Source: CAWCUU01 sp963798855 (lineage in GTDB: Bacteria; Gemmatimonadota; Gemmatimonadetes; Longimicrobiales; RSA9). Taken from it: a stretch of DNA of 64,000 nucleotides. Positions 1-9,963 of this stretch are shown in pieces. The stretch lies in NCBI GenBank assembly GCA_963798855.1, contig CAWCUU010000003.1, positions 124,001-188,000 on the forward strand. The letters run 5' to 3'. The notes beneath the pieces were generated by a model. The model saw only the letters and a list, made by a program, of their open reading frames with translations, searched no databases and was not told where the DNA came from. The position numbers and the translations under genes are program-made. Every line of letters starts with the position of its first letter. Positions within the stretch are counted from its first letter, which is position 1.

Positions 1-351
1 CTCCTGCTGAACGTAGCCGAGGCTCCTGCGCAGCGTCACGACGTCCACCGCCGCCACGTCCTCGCCGCGAACGCGTACGATCCCGGAGTCCGGGACGACG
101 AGTCGGTTGAAGCAGCGCAGCAGCGTGGTCTTGCCGGATCCGCTCTCTCCGACCAGCGCGACCGCTTCGCCAGGCTCGACGACGAGCGAGACCCCATCCA
201 GCGCGGTGATTTCGCCGTAGTGCTTTACGACACGCTCCGCCTCGAGCGCCGGGCTCGCCCTCTCCGCCTTCTCAGGCGTCTGCGTAGCGCTCCAGGCGCA
301 GCAGGACGGACTGCACCCCCTCCGCGAACGTGGGGTGAACCATCTCCGCAT
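1..351 (-). CDS. ABC transporter ATP-binding protein, partial (C-terminal part lies before the window)
   Basis: Only the N-terminal ~115 residues are present. The Walker A motif reads GESGSGKTT and is followed by LLRCFNRLVVPDSG and a Q-loop ending GYVQQE, which is typical of importer ATPases; the FNRL..P.SG run resembles glycine-betaine/osmoprotectant or amino-acid uptake ATPases, but the substrate cannot be told from this fragment. The only ATG/GTG/TTG in frame before Walker A is the ATG at 351, which places the start inside the 3' end of the upstream oxidoreductase gene (about 80 nt overlap, different frame). The true start may therefore be non-standard or mis-sequenced. The gene is probably co-transcribed with that oxidoreductase. 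Confidence 0.8.
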   Translation of the reverse strand, partial: MRRWFTPRSRRGCSPSCCAWSATQTPEKAERASPALEAERVVKHYGEITALDGVSLVVEPGEAVALVGESGSGKTTLLRCFNRLVVPDSGIVRVRGEDVAAVDVVTLRRSLGYVQQE

Positions 352-1645
352 CCACGAGCGCGCTCACCGGTGACCTGGCCGCCATGAGCGCGACGAAGAT
401 GTGGATCAGCTCACCCGCCTCCGCACCGACGATCCGTGCGCCGATCAACCGCTGGCTCTCGGGGTCCACGAGCACCTTCAGGAGGCCCGCGCTCCGTCCG
501 GTTTCCTGCGCGCGCGCCACGGCGCCGAAGGACATGGTCGCGGATTCGAAGCGCACCCCCCTCTTCCGCGCTTCCTTCTCCGAGAGTCCGACCCCCGCGA
601 CCTGTGGATCCGTAAACACGGCGTGCGGGACCAGGCGGTCCGCCCGGGTGCGCCTCCCTCTGCCTACCAGGAGATCGAACAGGATGCGATGGTCGTCCCA
701 GGCGGCGTGCGTGAACTGTGGCCCGCCGGCGGTCACGTCGCCGACGGCGTAAACGCCTTCGGCGCTCGTCCGGTAGTGGTCATCCACGACGACGAAGCCC
801 CGCTCGTCTAGATCGACGCCGGCCGCATCGCAGCCGAGATCGTCCGTGTTCGGCCGTCTCCCCGTCGCGACGAGCAAATCCGAGCCCTCGAGGACGTCGC
901 CGCCTTTCAGCTCGAGACGGATCGTGCTTCTGCCCCGAGCCGCGCCGACGGCCGTCTCCCCGAGCCGGAGCTCGATGCCCTCCTGCCGAAATGCTTCCGC
1001 GAGCGCGTCGGCGACATCCGCATCCTCCCGGTCGAGCAGATGCGGCCCCGGGTGGACGACCGTCACGCCGGCGCCGAAACGTCGGTACATCTGGGCGAAC
1101 TCGCAGCCAATGTAGCCGCCGCCCACCACCAGCAGTCGCTCGGGGATCTCCCGCAGCTCCATCGCGCGGACATTGTCCAGCCACGGCACGTTCTGCAGGC
1201 CGCGCAGCGGGGGCACGGCGGCCCTCGCTCCGGTATTCAGCACGATCGTCGGCGCGCGGTGGACCTCGCCGTCGAGGGATACCTCCCGCCGGCCCGTGAA
1301 GCGGGCGTGGCCGTGCACGAAATGCAGGTTCGGGGCGGCGGACGCGATGCGACGGCGCACGCCGTCGCGCCATTCGGCCACCATCCGGTCCTTGCGCTCG
1401 ACGACGGCGCCGAGGTCCACCTGAACGCCGCCGACGCGCACCCCCAGGTCGGGCGCGACGCGAGCGGCGTGCGCCGCCGCGGCGCTGGCGACCATCGTCT
1501 TCGTCGGGGTACAGCCGAAATTCACACACGTGCCCCCGGCCACGAGCCGCTCCGCGAGCAGCACCCGACGGCCGCCGCGGGCCAGGCGCACCGACAGCGG
1601 AACGCCGGCCTGGCCGCTGCCGATCACGATCGCATCCCACTCCAT
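272..1645 (-). CDS. FAD-dependent pyridine nucleotide-disulfide oxidoreductase (dihydrolipoamide dehydrogenase / mercuric reductase-like)
   Basis: 457 aa, the usual family length. An N-terminal FAD-binding GSGQAG motif is followed by the redox-active disulfide in GGTCVNFGCTPTK (Cys40 and Cys45). A second Rossmann motif for NAD(P)H (VVGGGYIGCEFA) lies near residue 170, the second FAD motif AVGDVT lies near 300, and the C-terminal dimer domain ends with HPTFAEG (catalytic His/Glu pair, about residues 437 and 442). This set matches Lpd/MerA-type enzymes. There is no N-terminal HMA domain and no C-terminal vicinal cysteine pair, so mercuric reductase activity is not supported; the substrate is unknown. 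An AGGAGGG ribosome site sits directly before the ATG. It is divergent from the egtD-like gene. Confidence 0.9.
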   Translation of the reverse strand: MEWDAIVIGSGQAGVPLSVRLARGGRRVLLAERLVAGGTCVNFGCTPTKTMVASAAAAHAARVAPDLGVRVGGVQVDLGAVVERKDRMVAEWRDGVRRRIASAAPNLHFVHGHARFTGRREVSLDGEVHRAPTIVLNTGARAAVPPLRGLQNVPWLDNVRAMELREIPERLLVVGGGYIGCEFAQMYRRFGAGVTVVHPGPHLLDREDADVADALAEAFRQEGIELRLGETAVGAARGRSTIRLELKGGDVLEGSDLLVATGRRPNTDDLGCDAAGVDLDERGFVVVDDHYRTSAEGVYAVGDVTAGGPQFTHAAWDDHRILFDLLVGRGRRTRADRLVPHAVFTDPQVAGVGLSEKEARKRGVRFESATMSFGAVARAQETGRSAGLLKVLVDPESQRLIGARIVGAEAGELIHIFVALMAARSPVSALVDAEMVHPTFAEGVQSVLLRLERYADA

Positions 1646-1685
1646 CCACCCTCCTGTTTTTCGGGCGCAGGGAACCCTATCCTAT

Positions 1686-1711
1686 CGGACCGGATCTTGC
1701 CGGCCGGTCCG
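1686..1711. repeat. Perfect 8-bp inverted repeat in the divergent promoter region
   Basis: CGGACCGG at 1686-1693 is matched by CCGGTCCG at 1704-1711 with a 10-nt spacer. It lies in the 94-nt gap between the divergent oxidoreductase and histidine methyltransferase genes. It could be an operator for a dimeric regulator or simply a hairpin; no T-run follows. Confidence 0.4.
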
Positions 1712-1739
1712 TCGCCGCCGCTCCTCGAACCCAACCATC

Positions 1740-2711
1740 ATGTCGCGCGAGGCGAGCACCCCGACGATCCATGTCATGGACACAGGCCACCTGCTGCGCG
1801 AAGTGAGGGCGGGGCTCGCGAAGACGCCCCGGGAGGTCCCGCCCCGCTTCTTCTACGACGAACGCGGCTCGCGCCTGTTCGAGAGCATCACCCGACTTCC
1901 GGAATACTATCTCACGCGCACGGAGCGCGCTCTGCTGGGCTCGCACGGATCCGAATGGACGCGATCCCTGGCGCCCCGAAGCCTGATCGAGCCGGGAGCG
2001 GGCAGCGCCGACAAGACCCGCGTGCTGCTGGATGCCGCGTCGGCGAAGGAGCAGCCACGGCTCTACGTGCCGATCGACGTCAGCGCCGAGTTCCTCGAAC
2101 AGACCGCGCGGCAGCTCTCGCTCGAGTATCCCCGACTGCGAGTCGAGCCCCTCGTCGCCGACATCACCCGACCCCTGCCCCTCCGCGATTCCCTGCCCCG
2201 TCCCGCGATGTTCGCGTTCCTGGGGAGCACGATCGGAAATTTCGATGACGAGGCGGCTACCGCGCTCCTGCGGGATCTGCGCCGGCACATGGACGAGGGG
2301 GACCGGCTGCTTCTCGGCGCCGACCTCAAGAAGGGCCCTGCCCGGCTGGAAGCCGCCTACAACGATTCGGCCGGCGTCACGGCCGAATTCAACACGAACA
2401 TGCTGGAGGTCCTCAACCGGACGTTCGGAGCCGACTTCGATCGCTCCGCCTTCGAGCACGAGGCGGTCTACGACGCGGACGAGGGGCGCATCGAGATGTA
2501 CCTGGTCTCCGCCCGCGATCAGACGGTACGCTTCCCCGGCATCGGCGAGCTCGGCTTCACGGCAGGAGAGCGGATCCGGACCGAGGTCAGCAACAAGTAC
2601 GACCGGCCGCGGCTGCGCCGCATTCTGGGACGTGCCGGCCTCCGCATCGAGCGCTGGGCGAGCGACGAGGAGCGACTCTACGCACTTCTCCTCGCCTCGC
2701 CGGGGCGCTGA
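1740..2711 (+). CDS. egtD: L-histidine N-alpha-methyltransferase (EgtD-like)
   Basis: 323 aa from the ATG at 1740 (an in-frame ATG at 1776 is an alternative). Family landmarks occur in order: FFYDERGSRLFE, LPEYYLTRTE, the SAM-binding EPGAGSADKT, the FLGSTIGNF strand, a NMLEVLNRTFGADFD block and the C-terminal EMYLVS. These are characteristic of the EgtD / DUF2260 methyltransferase family, which trimethylates histidine to hercynine, the first step of ergothioneine synthesis. No EgtB sulfoxide synthase or EgtC/E gene lies nearby, so the rest of the pathway must be elsewhere or the product may be hercynine only. It ends 3 nt from the convergent acetyl-CoA synthetase gene. Confidence 0.9.
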   Translation: MSREASTPTIHVMDTGHLLREVRAGLAKTPREVPPRFFYDERGSRLFESITRLPEYYLTRTERALLGSHGSEWTRSLAPRSLIEPGAGSADKTRVLLDAASAKEQPRLYVPIDVSAEFLEQTARQLSLEYPRLRVEPLVADITRPLPLRDSLPRPAMFAFLGSTIGNFDDEAATALLRDLRRHMDEGDRLLLGADLKKGPARLEAAYNDSAGVTAEFNTNMLEVLNRTFGADFDRSAFEHEAVYDADEGRIEMYLVSARDQTVRFPGIGELGFTAGERIRTEVSNKYDRPRLRRILGRAGLRIERWASDEERLYALLLASPGR

Positions 2712-2714
2712 GCC

Positions 2715-4664
<1,950 letters not shown>

Positions 4665-4846
4665 GAAGTCCTCCCGGAATCGGTCAGCTGGTGCCAGCAT
4701 AATAGGGGGCGAAATCCCCGCCGGGCAAAAGCCCACGTCGACGACGTCAAAAGGCGCCCCCGCGCCGACCCCTCACCGGTCGCCGAGGCCCGTCCCCACA
4801 CGAGATTTCGCACTTCGGGCGCACGGCTGCAGCTCGCCCCTGCGGC

Positions 4847-4875
4847 TTGTCTTCGCCCCCCGTTTCAGCTATCTT
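4847..4875 (+). promoter_or_regulatory. Candidate sigma-70-type promoter for the DksA-like gene
   Basis: TTGTCT (4847-4852), a 17-nt spacer and TATCTT (4870-4875) each match 4 of 6 consensus positions with ideal spacing. It sits about 95 nt upstream of the DksA/TraR gene. The rest of the 306-nt gap 4665-4970 shows nothing else I can name. Confidence 0.35.
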
Positions 4876-4970
4876 TTCCGTTTCCCGTGCCGCGCTGGCA
4901 GGCTTCCGCGGCACGAGTGCCGTCTGCGGTGCCCGCGATGCCCACTCACAGGAAGGCAGTGGTAGTCACG

Positions 4971-5363
4971 ATGGCGAAGAAGCTTACGAAGAAGCAGATA
5001 GAGCATCTACAGAAGCGCCTCCTGCGCGAGCGCGAGCGAGCCCTCCGCTCCCTCGGGCGCTTCGACGAGCTGGCGAAGGTCTTCGCCGAGCAGGCCGACT
5101 CCGACCTCTACTCCTACTCCGACCATATCGCCGATCTCGGCACCGACGCCATGGAGCGGGAGAAGATGCTGCTTTTCGCCAGCAAGGAAGGCCGCTACCT
5201 CTATCGCATCGAGGAGGCGCTGCGCCGCCTCTACAAGGAGCCGGACAAGTTCGGCTTCTGCCATTCCTGCGGAAAGCTGATCGATTTCGAGCGCCTGGAC
5301 GCGCTCCCCCACGCCCGCTTCTGCCTCGACTGCAAGCTGAAGGAAGAGGCCGACGCCGCCTGA
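4971..5363 (+). CDS. DksA/TraR-family C4 zinc-finger protein
   Basis: 130 aa from the ATG at 4971; an in-frame ATG at 4938 would add 11 residues. A Lys/Arg/Glu-rich coiled-coil N-terminus (MAKKLTKKQIEHLQKRLL) is followed by an acidic segment and a C-terminal zinc finger CHSCG...CLDC spaced as in DksA. The family binds the RNA polymerase secondary channel and tunes transcription with ppGpp. The DxxDxA signature at the coil tip is not exact here (DHIADLGTDA), so true DksA activity is uncertain. It is convergent with the receiver-like gene. Confidence 0.85.
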   Translation: MAKKLTKKQIEHLQKRLLRERERALRSLGRFDELAKVFAEQADSDLYSYSDHIADLGTDAMEREKMLLFASKEGRYLYRIEEALRRLYKEPDKFGFCHSCGKLIDFERLDALPHARFCLDCKLKEEADAA

Positions 5364-5396
5364 GCGGCACGGACACGGCGGCCGGGCCCCTTCACC

Positions 5397-5813
5397 TCAC
5401 TCTCCCCTCAGCAGACGCGGCAGCTCACGCACGAACGCGGATCGCGCCAGGACGCGGTCCGCACCCGCCGCTCGTGCCGCAGCAATCACTTGCGCGTTGA
5501 CGTGCGCGGCGAACGCCACGACGGAAACCGCGGACACCGACTTCACCGCTCGGATCAGCGCCACCGCGTCCACGGCCCGCGCTTCCAGATCCACGATCAC
5601 CAGCCCGGGCCACCCCGCCCGCACCTGCGCAAGCACCGCATCCGCAGTCGCCAGCGTTCGGGCGTCGGCTCCGACGCCGCGAGCCGCGCCCTGAATCCGG
5701 GAGGCGAACATCAGGTCCGGTGCGAGCGCCGCGACTTTGGGGCCGGCCCTCTCGTCGGCTGCTCTCTGCGGGGGCGTGGGCCCGGCGTCTGTGTCGTCGC
5801 AGGCTGGGCGCAT
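5397..5813 (-). CDS. Degenerate response-regulator receiver-like protein
   Basis: 138 aa from the ATG at 5813; an in-frame TTG lies 12 nt further upstream. Alternating hydrophobic strands and helices fit a single receiver fold: LVIVDLEA resembles the beta-3 strand with its phosphorylatable Asp, and VVAFAAHV...AGADRVLARSAF resembles the end of a receiver. The N-terminal acidic pair is missing and the usual Lys-Pro after beta-5 is replaced by Arg-Ser, so phosphorylation is doubtful. It is divergent from the Fur-family gene across a 108-nt gap, which may mean shared regulation. Confidence 0.6.
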   Translation of the reverse strand: MRPACDDTDAGPTPPQRAADERAGPKVAALAPDLMFASRIQGAARGVGADARTLATADAVLAQVRAGWPGLVIVDLEARAVDAVALIRAVKSVSAVSVVAFAAHVNAQVIAAARAAGADRVLARSAFVRELPRLLRGE

Positions 5814-5826
5814 GAGATAGCGCAAG

Positions 5827-5868
5827 TGAGAATTGCTATTGACAAGGTCCGAAAGCTGCCGCTAACGT
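5827..5868 (+). promoter_or_regulatory. Promoter and possible Fur/PerR-type box of the Fur-family gene
   Basis: TTGACA (5839-5844), an 18-nt spacer and TAACGT (5863-5868, inside an 8-bp palindrome TAACGTTA) form a plausible promoter. A partly dyadic AT-rich run, TGAGAATTGCTATTGAC at 5827-5843, overlaps the -35 and resembles a weak Fur/PerR box, which would fit autoregulation. The box match is imperfect. Confidence 0.4.
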
Positions 5869-5921
5869 TAACGGTGTCGGGGCGGAGAATCGAGCCGGAG
5901 TCGTCGAGGAGGTGTCAATCC

Positions 5922-6404
5922 ATGATCGCGGCCGAGCAGAGCGAAACAGGGCGGACATTGGCCGAGGGTCTCGAGCAGGTGCTGCGCGAGGCGCTGGAGT
6001 CGAACGGTCAGCGCTACACGGAACAGCGAGCGGCGGTCTATCGTTGCCTGCGGGGAACGACGAGTCATCCGACGGCCGATGACGTGTTCACGTCGGTCCG
6101 GGTCGACATCCCCGACATCTCGCTCGCGACCGTCTATAAGTCTCTCGAAACGCTGGTCGGTTGCGGATTGGCGCACAAGCTGACCTACGGCGACGGTTCC
6201 GCGCGCTACGATGGTCGAACGGACCCGCACCACCACGCCCGGTGCCTCGCATGCGGTCGCGTGCTGGATGTCCCGGGTCGCCTGGATGAGGGGATTCTCG
6301 CGCGTCTTGGCCAGGTGCCGGAGTTCGATGTCGAGGGCTATCGCCTGGAGCTGGTAGGCATGTGCCGCGCCTGCCGAGAGCGGAGCCGCGTCCCGCAGAG
6401 CTGA
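5922..6404 (+). CDS. Fur/PerR-family metal-dependent transcriptional repressor
   Basis: 160 aa from the ATG at 5922, preceded by AGGAGGTG. The N-terminal winged helix contains RYTEQRAAVYRCL and ISLATVYKSLETL. The C-terminal dimerisation domain carries DPHHHARCLACG and a second MCRACR pair, giving the two CxxC motifs of the structural zinc site, and His/Asp residues suited to the regulatory metal site. This places it in the Fur superfamily. The D-H-H-H arrangement and short N-terminus look closer to PerR (peroxide sensing) than to classical Fur, but the sequence cannot settle this. The neighbouring glutamine synthetase is independent. Confidence 0.9.
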   Translation: MIAAEQSETGRTLAEGLEQVLREALESNGQRYTEQRAAVYRCLRGTTSHPTADDVFTSVRVDIPDISLATVYKSLETLVGCGLAHKLTYGDGSARYDGRTDPHHHARCLACGRVLDVPGRLDEGILARLGQVPEFDVEGYRLELVGMCRACRERSRVPQS

Positions 6405-6555
6405 CGCGCATTCGTCGCCTCCCGAGTATGGCCCGACGCGCGTCGCCGAGGGTCCTCCCCTTCCCTGCCCCGCCTACCATAGGGCACGCTTGACGCTCGC
6501 TCGCCGCGCGCGCTACCGTCGGGCGACGCCATCACAACCAGCCAACGGAGCGGAG

Positions 6556-7992
6556 ATGCCGAAGAAGCCGGGCCGGCGGGCGACGGGTGCGGCGCGAGCC
6601 GGTTCCGCGGACGAGCCGGACGACAAGGTGAAGCCGGATCGGACGCCGTTCCGAACACGCTCGCTACGGCTGACCCTCGAGGACGTACGCGGTCTGCTCG
6701 AATCGAACGCCGTGCGCTTCCTGCGGCTGCAGTTCACGGACATCACGGGCGTCGTGAAGAACGTGGAGGTCCCGCGGAGTCAGTTCGACAAGGCTCTGGA
6801 GGGGGACCTGATGTTCGATGGCTCCTCGATCGAAGGATTCGTGCGAATCGAGGAATCGGACATGCTGCTGCGGCCGGATCTGGACACCTTCGCGGTCTTT
6901 CCATGGGGCGACCCGGAGAACCGTGTAGCGCGCCTCATCTGCGACGTTCATGGGTGGAACGATCAGCCGTTTCCGGGGGACCCGCGCTACGTGCTGAAGC
7001 GGCAGATCGAAGCCGCCGCCAAGCTCGGCTACGAGATGATGGCCGGTGTGGAGGCGGAGTTCTTCCTCTTCCACCGCACGCAGGACGGCAGCCCATCGCG
7101 GGAGACCCACGACACGGGCGGCTATTTCGACCTGACCCCGGTGGATCTCGGCGAAGTGGCGCGGCGCGACATCGTCAACGCGCTCGAGATGATGGACTTC
7201 GAGGTCGAAGCGGCGCACCACGAAGTAGCTCCGGGGCAGCACGAGGTCGATTTCCGCTACGCGGACGCGCTGCGCACCGCGGACAACATCGCCACCTTCA
7301 AGTTCGTGGTGCGCAATGTCGCGCTGCAGCACGGGCTGCATGCCACCTTCATGCCGAAGCCGATCTTCGGCATCAATGGGTCGGGCATGCACACCCACCA
7401 GTCGCTGTTCCGCGAGGAGGGCAACGCCTTCCACGATCCGAAGGCGGCGGGCGAGATTTCGAAGGTGATGCGCTGGTACGTAGGGGGGCTGCTCAAGCAT
7501 GCGCGCAGCTTTTGCGCGATCACCAATCCGCTCGTCAACAGCTACAAGCGACTCGTGCCGGGATACGAGGCGCCGGTCAACGTGGCGTGGTCGCACCACA
7601 ATCGTTCGCCGATGATCCGCGTCCCCGCTCGACGGGGCGTCGGTACGCGGCTCGAGCTGCGCATGCCGGATCCGGCCGCGAATCCCTACCTGGCGCTTGC
7701 CGTGCAGCTCGCCGCGGGCCTCGACGGCGTCCGGCGCCGGACCGAGCCGCCGGAACCGGTGGACAAGAATATCTTCACGCTGTCCGTGCGCGATCGGCGG
7801 CGGTTCAAGATCCAGGAGCTGCCGACGAACCTGGGCGAAGCGATCGACCTGCTACGCCGCAGCTCCTTGATGAAGGAGGTGCTGGGGGAGCACGTCTTCG
7901 GGCACTTCGTGGAGGCAAAGGAGCAGGAGTGGCGCGACTACATGGCCCACGTGCACGGGTGGGAGGTCGACCGATACCTCTCGGTCTACTGA
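6556..7992 (+). CDS. glnA: Type I glutamine synthetase (GSI-alpha-like)
   Basis: 478 aa from the ATG at 6556 (GGAG just upstream). It makes glutamine from glutamate, ammonia and ATP. Landmarks are FDGSSIEGF, GVEAEFFLF, HHEVAPGQHEVDFRY, FMPKPIFGINGSGMH, the loop containing HHNRSPMIRVPARRG and ELRMPDPAANPYLA. There is no adenylylation-type insertion or Tyr loop, fitting the alpha subtype that is controlled by feedback or repressor rather than by GlnE. A basic, charged N-terminal extension of about 40 residues precedes the usual start of the fold. Its stop codon overlaps the stop of the convergent sensor kinase gene by 7 nt. Confidence 0.94.
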   Translation: MPKKPGRRATGAARAGSADEPDDKVKPDRTPFRTRSLRLTLEDVRGLLESNAVRFLRLQFTDITGVVKNVEVPRSQFDKALEGDLMFDGSSIEGFVRIEESDMLLRPDLDTFAVFPWGDPENRVARLICDVHGWNDQPFPGDPRYVLKRQIEAAAKLGYEMMAGVEAEFFLFHRTQDGSPSRETHDTGGYFDLTPVDLGEVARRDIVNALEMMDFEVEAAHHEVAPGQHEVDFRYADALRTADNIATFKFVVRNVALQHGLHATFMPKPIFGINGSGMHTHQSLFREEGNAFHDPKAAGEISKVMRWYVGGLLKHARSFCAITNPLVNSYKRLVPGYEAPVNVAWSHHNRSPMIRVPARRGVGTRLELRMPDPAANPYLALAVQLAAGLDGVRRRTEPPEPVDKNIFTLSVRDRRRFKIQELPTNLGEAIDLLRRSSLMKEVLGEHVFGHFVEAKEQEWRDYMAHVHGWEVDRYLSVY

Positions 7993-9146
7993 TCGAGGAC
8001 GGCGCCGCTCAACCTCTCCCGCAGCGGGAAGCGCAGCAGGATGCAGGTACCGGGGTCGCTGGATCGGAACTCGGCGGTGCCCCCGAGCTCACCACGAAGC
8101 AGCGCCTCCACGATCGAGCGACCGCTTCCCGGAGCGCTCCCCTGCCTCATGATCGACGAGCCGATGCCATCGTCGCGGACCTCCGCGCGGACCTGGTCCC
8201 CTGCCTCGTGAATCCTGACCGTGACGGTGCCGCGGCGCTCGTCGGGAAAGGCGTGGCGGAGCGAGTTCGAAAGGAGCTCGTTGAGAATCAGCGCCAGCGC
8301 GAAGCCACGACGCTCGTCCAGCACCAGCGCGTCGGATTCCACCCGGACCATGATCCTCTCCTGCGGGTCGAAGGTGCTGCGCAGACGCTGGGCGATCCGC
8401 TCCGTGACGGCGCCGATGGGAACACCCGTGTAGCCGTCGCGTCGGAAGGTCTCGTGAACCGCGACGAAAGAGCGGAGCCGGTTCTCGAGGCTGTTCAACG
8501 TCTCCTCCACGGGACGCGGCGGGCGCCGATTCCGCTCCATCGCCACCAGTCCCATGATGACCGAGAGGTTGTTGCGCACGCGATGGTCCAGCTCCCGGAG
8601 CAGGCGCGCTCGCTCCTCGGCGTCGTTCTTCGCCTGCTGATACAGCTCGTAGTTGCGGTCGGCGAGATCGCGCAGCCGCTCGTTGGCCCGCTGTAGCTCC
8701 CGCTCGGCCTCGTGGGCCCGCAGACGCGTGCCGATGCGCGCCGAGAGCTCGGCGACGTTGAAGGGCTTCGCGATGTAGTCATCCGCGCCGGCGGCGAACG
8801 TCCGCACGACGTCCTCCGGTGATGTCCGGGCCGTCACCATGAGAACGGGCAACAGCGGGTCGTGCTCCTTGATCGTACGACAGACCGCCCAGCCATCCTT
8901 GTCCGGCAGCATCGCGTCGAGCAACACCAGGTCCGCCTCGCCGATCAGCGAGGCGACCTGTTGCCCCGATTCGGCGGCGAGAACGCGATAGTCCTCCGCC
9001 TCCAGCAGATCGGTGAGGGTCTCCCTGACGAGAGCCTCGTCATCCACGATGAGGACCGTCGGACGAGGGTTGTCTGCGGCCTCGGCGGCGGCGCCGCGGG
9101 GATGACGACGCGGAATCGCCGAGCTCCCGTTGGGCATGGCGGACAC
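7986..9146 (-). CDS. Receiver domain - HisKA_2-type sensor histidine kinase
   Basis: 386 aa from a GTG at 9146 (ATG at 9137 possible). Residues about 30-145 form a complete receiver domain: VLIVDDEALVRE, the acceptor Asp in LVLLDAMLPDKDG and IAKPF. A coiled linker (about 145-195) leads to the phospho-acceptor LLRELDHRVRNNLSVIMGL, the HisKA_2 pattern, then an ATPase domain with the N-box LILNELLSNSLRHAF and G-box DDGIGS. The gene starts 4 nt after the stop of the ANTAR response regulator, so the two form an operon. In the EutW/EutV and related systems such kinases control ANTAR antiterminators, so this pair is likely a cognate system. Confidence 0.9.
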   Translation of the reverse strand: MSAMPNGSSAIPRRHPRGAAAEAADNPRPTVLIVDDEALVRETLTDLLEAEDYRVLAAESGQQVASLIGEADLVLLDAMLPDKDGWAVCRTIKEHDPLLPVLMVTARTSPEDVVRTFAAGADDYIAKPFNVAELSARIGTRLRAHEAERELQRANERLRDLADRNYELYQQAKNDAEERARLLRELDHRVRNNLSVIMGLVAMERNRRPPRPVEETLNSLENRLRSFVAVHETFRRDGYTGVPIGAVTERIAQRLRSTFDPQERIMVRVESDALVLDERRGFALALILNELLSNSLRHAFPDERRGTVTVRIHEAGDQVRAEVRDDGIGSSIMRQGSAPGSGRSIVEALLRGELGGTAEFRSSDPGTCILLRFPLRERLSGAVLDQ

Positions 9147-9150
9147 GCCG

Positions 9151-9741
9151 TTACTGGCTCTGCATCAGGGAGGCGGCGAGAACGATCTTGCGGGCGAGAT
9201 CGACCATCGGGGTGTTGCGCTCCTGACTCGTCTTCTGGAGGAAACGATAGGCGTCCCGCTCCGTCATGCCGCGATTCTCCATGAGCAACCCTTTTGCGCG
9301 CTCGATCAGCTTCCGCTCCTCGAGCTTTTCCTGCAACGCGTCGCGATCCCGGCGTGCGCGGTACCACTCCGTGAAGCGGGCCCGCGCGACGGCAATCGCG
9401 GGCCCGAGGTCATCGGGGTCGACAGGCTTGACGAGATAGTGGAAGATGGGGGCGCGGCTGGCCTGGTCCACCGTCCGATGGTCGCTGTAGGCGGACAGGA
9501 TGATGATCGGGATCGGTCGGTCGGCGGCGATCTGGTGAGCGGCTTCGGGTCCCGTCAGGACCGGCATGCGGATGTCCAGTATGGCGAGGTCGGGCTGATT
9601 GTCGCGTGCCATGGCGACGGCCTCGCGGCCGTTCTTGGCGGTCGCGATCACCTCGTGGCCCAGCGCCTCCAGATGGCTCGTGAGCGCGAGGTTGTGGAGC
9701 GCCTCATCATCGGCGATAAGCACGCGGAGGGAATCCGGCAT
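9151..9741 (-). CDS. Response regulator with ANTAR RNA-binding domain (transcription antiterminator)
   Basis: 196 aa from the ATG at 9741 with a GGAGA ribosome site 8 nt upstream. An N-terminal receiver (VLIADDEALHN, DLAILDIRMPVLTG, YLVKPVDPDDL) is joined by a coiled helix to an ANTAR domain near residues 140-190 (LIERAKGLLMENRGMTERDAYRFLQ). ANTAR proteins (AmiR, NasR, EutV) bind paired RNA hairpins in leaders and prevent termination, often for nitrogen genes. The adjacent kinase and nearby glnA suggest a nitrogen-related role, but the target leaders were not found in this window. Confidence 0.93.
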   Translation of the reverse strand: MPDSLRVLIADDEALHNLALTSHLEALGHEVIATAKNGREAVAMARDNQPDLAILDIRMPVLTGPEAAHQIAADRPIPIIILSAYSDHRTVDQASRAPIFHYLVKPVDPDDLGPAIAVARARFTEWYRARRDRDALQEKLEERKLIERAKGLLMENRGMTERDAYRFLQKTSQERNTPMVDLARKIVLAASLMQSQ

Positions 9742-9807
9742 GTGAACTTCTCCTGCGCTGTGGTGGGGTGTGCGCCGCTGCAGCTTCGCTCCGAGTGTCA
9801 AAGCAAG

Positions 9808-9840
9808 AGGCGCGCCTCCCCGGCTGGGGCGGGCGCGCCT
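9808..9840. other. Strong GC-rich hairpin upstream of the ANTAR regulator
   Basis: AGGCGCGCC (9808-9816) pairs with GGCGCGCCT (9832-9840); the loop itself can form CCCC/GGGG. It lies about 67 nt before the ANTAR gene start, in what would be its leader on the minus strand. There is no convincing T-run on that strand. It may be a terminator for the upstream acpS transcript or a leader structure. Confidence 0.45.
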
Positions 9841-9963
9841 TCACGAGTTCTTTTCTGGGCCAGCCGAGCCCACTGGCCCCGCCGAACTCCGCCGCCCCAA
9901 TACTGAGCGGGCGGTGCCGCGTCCGCAAGGGCCTGCCGGTCCGAGGACGCGGAGCGATGGGCG

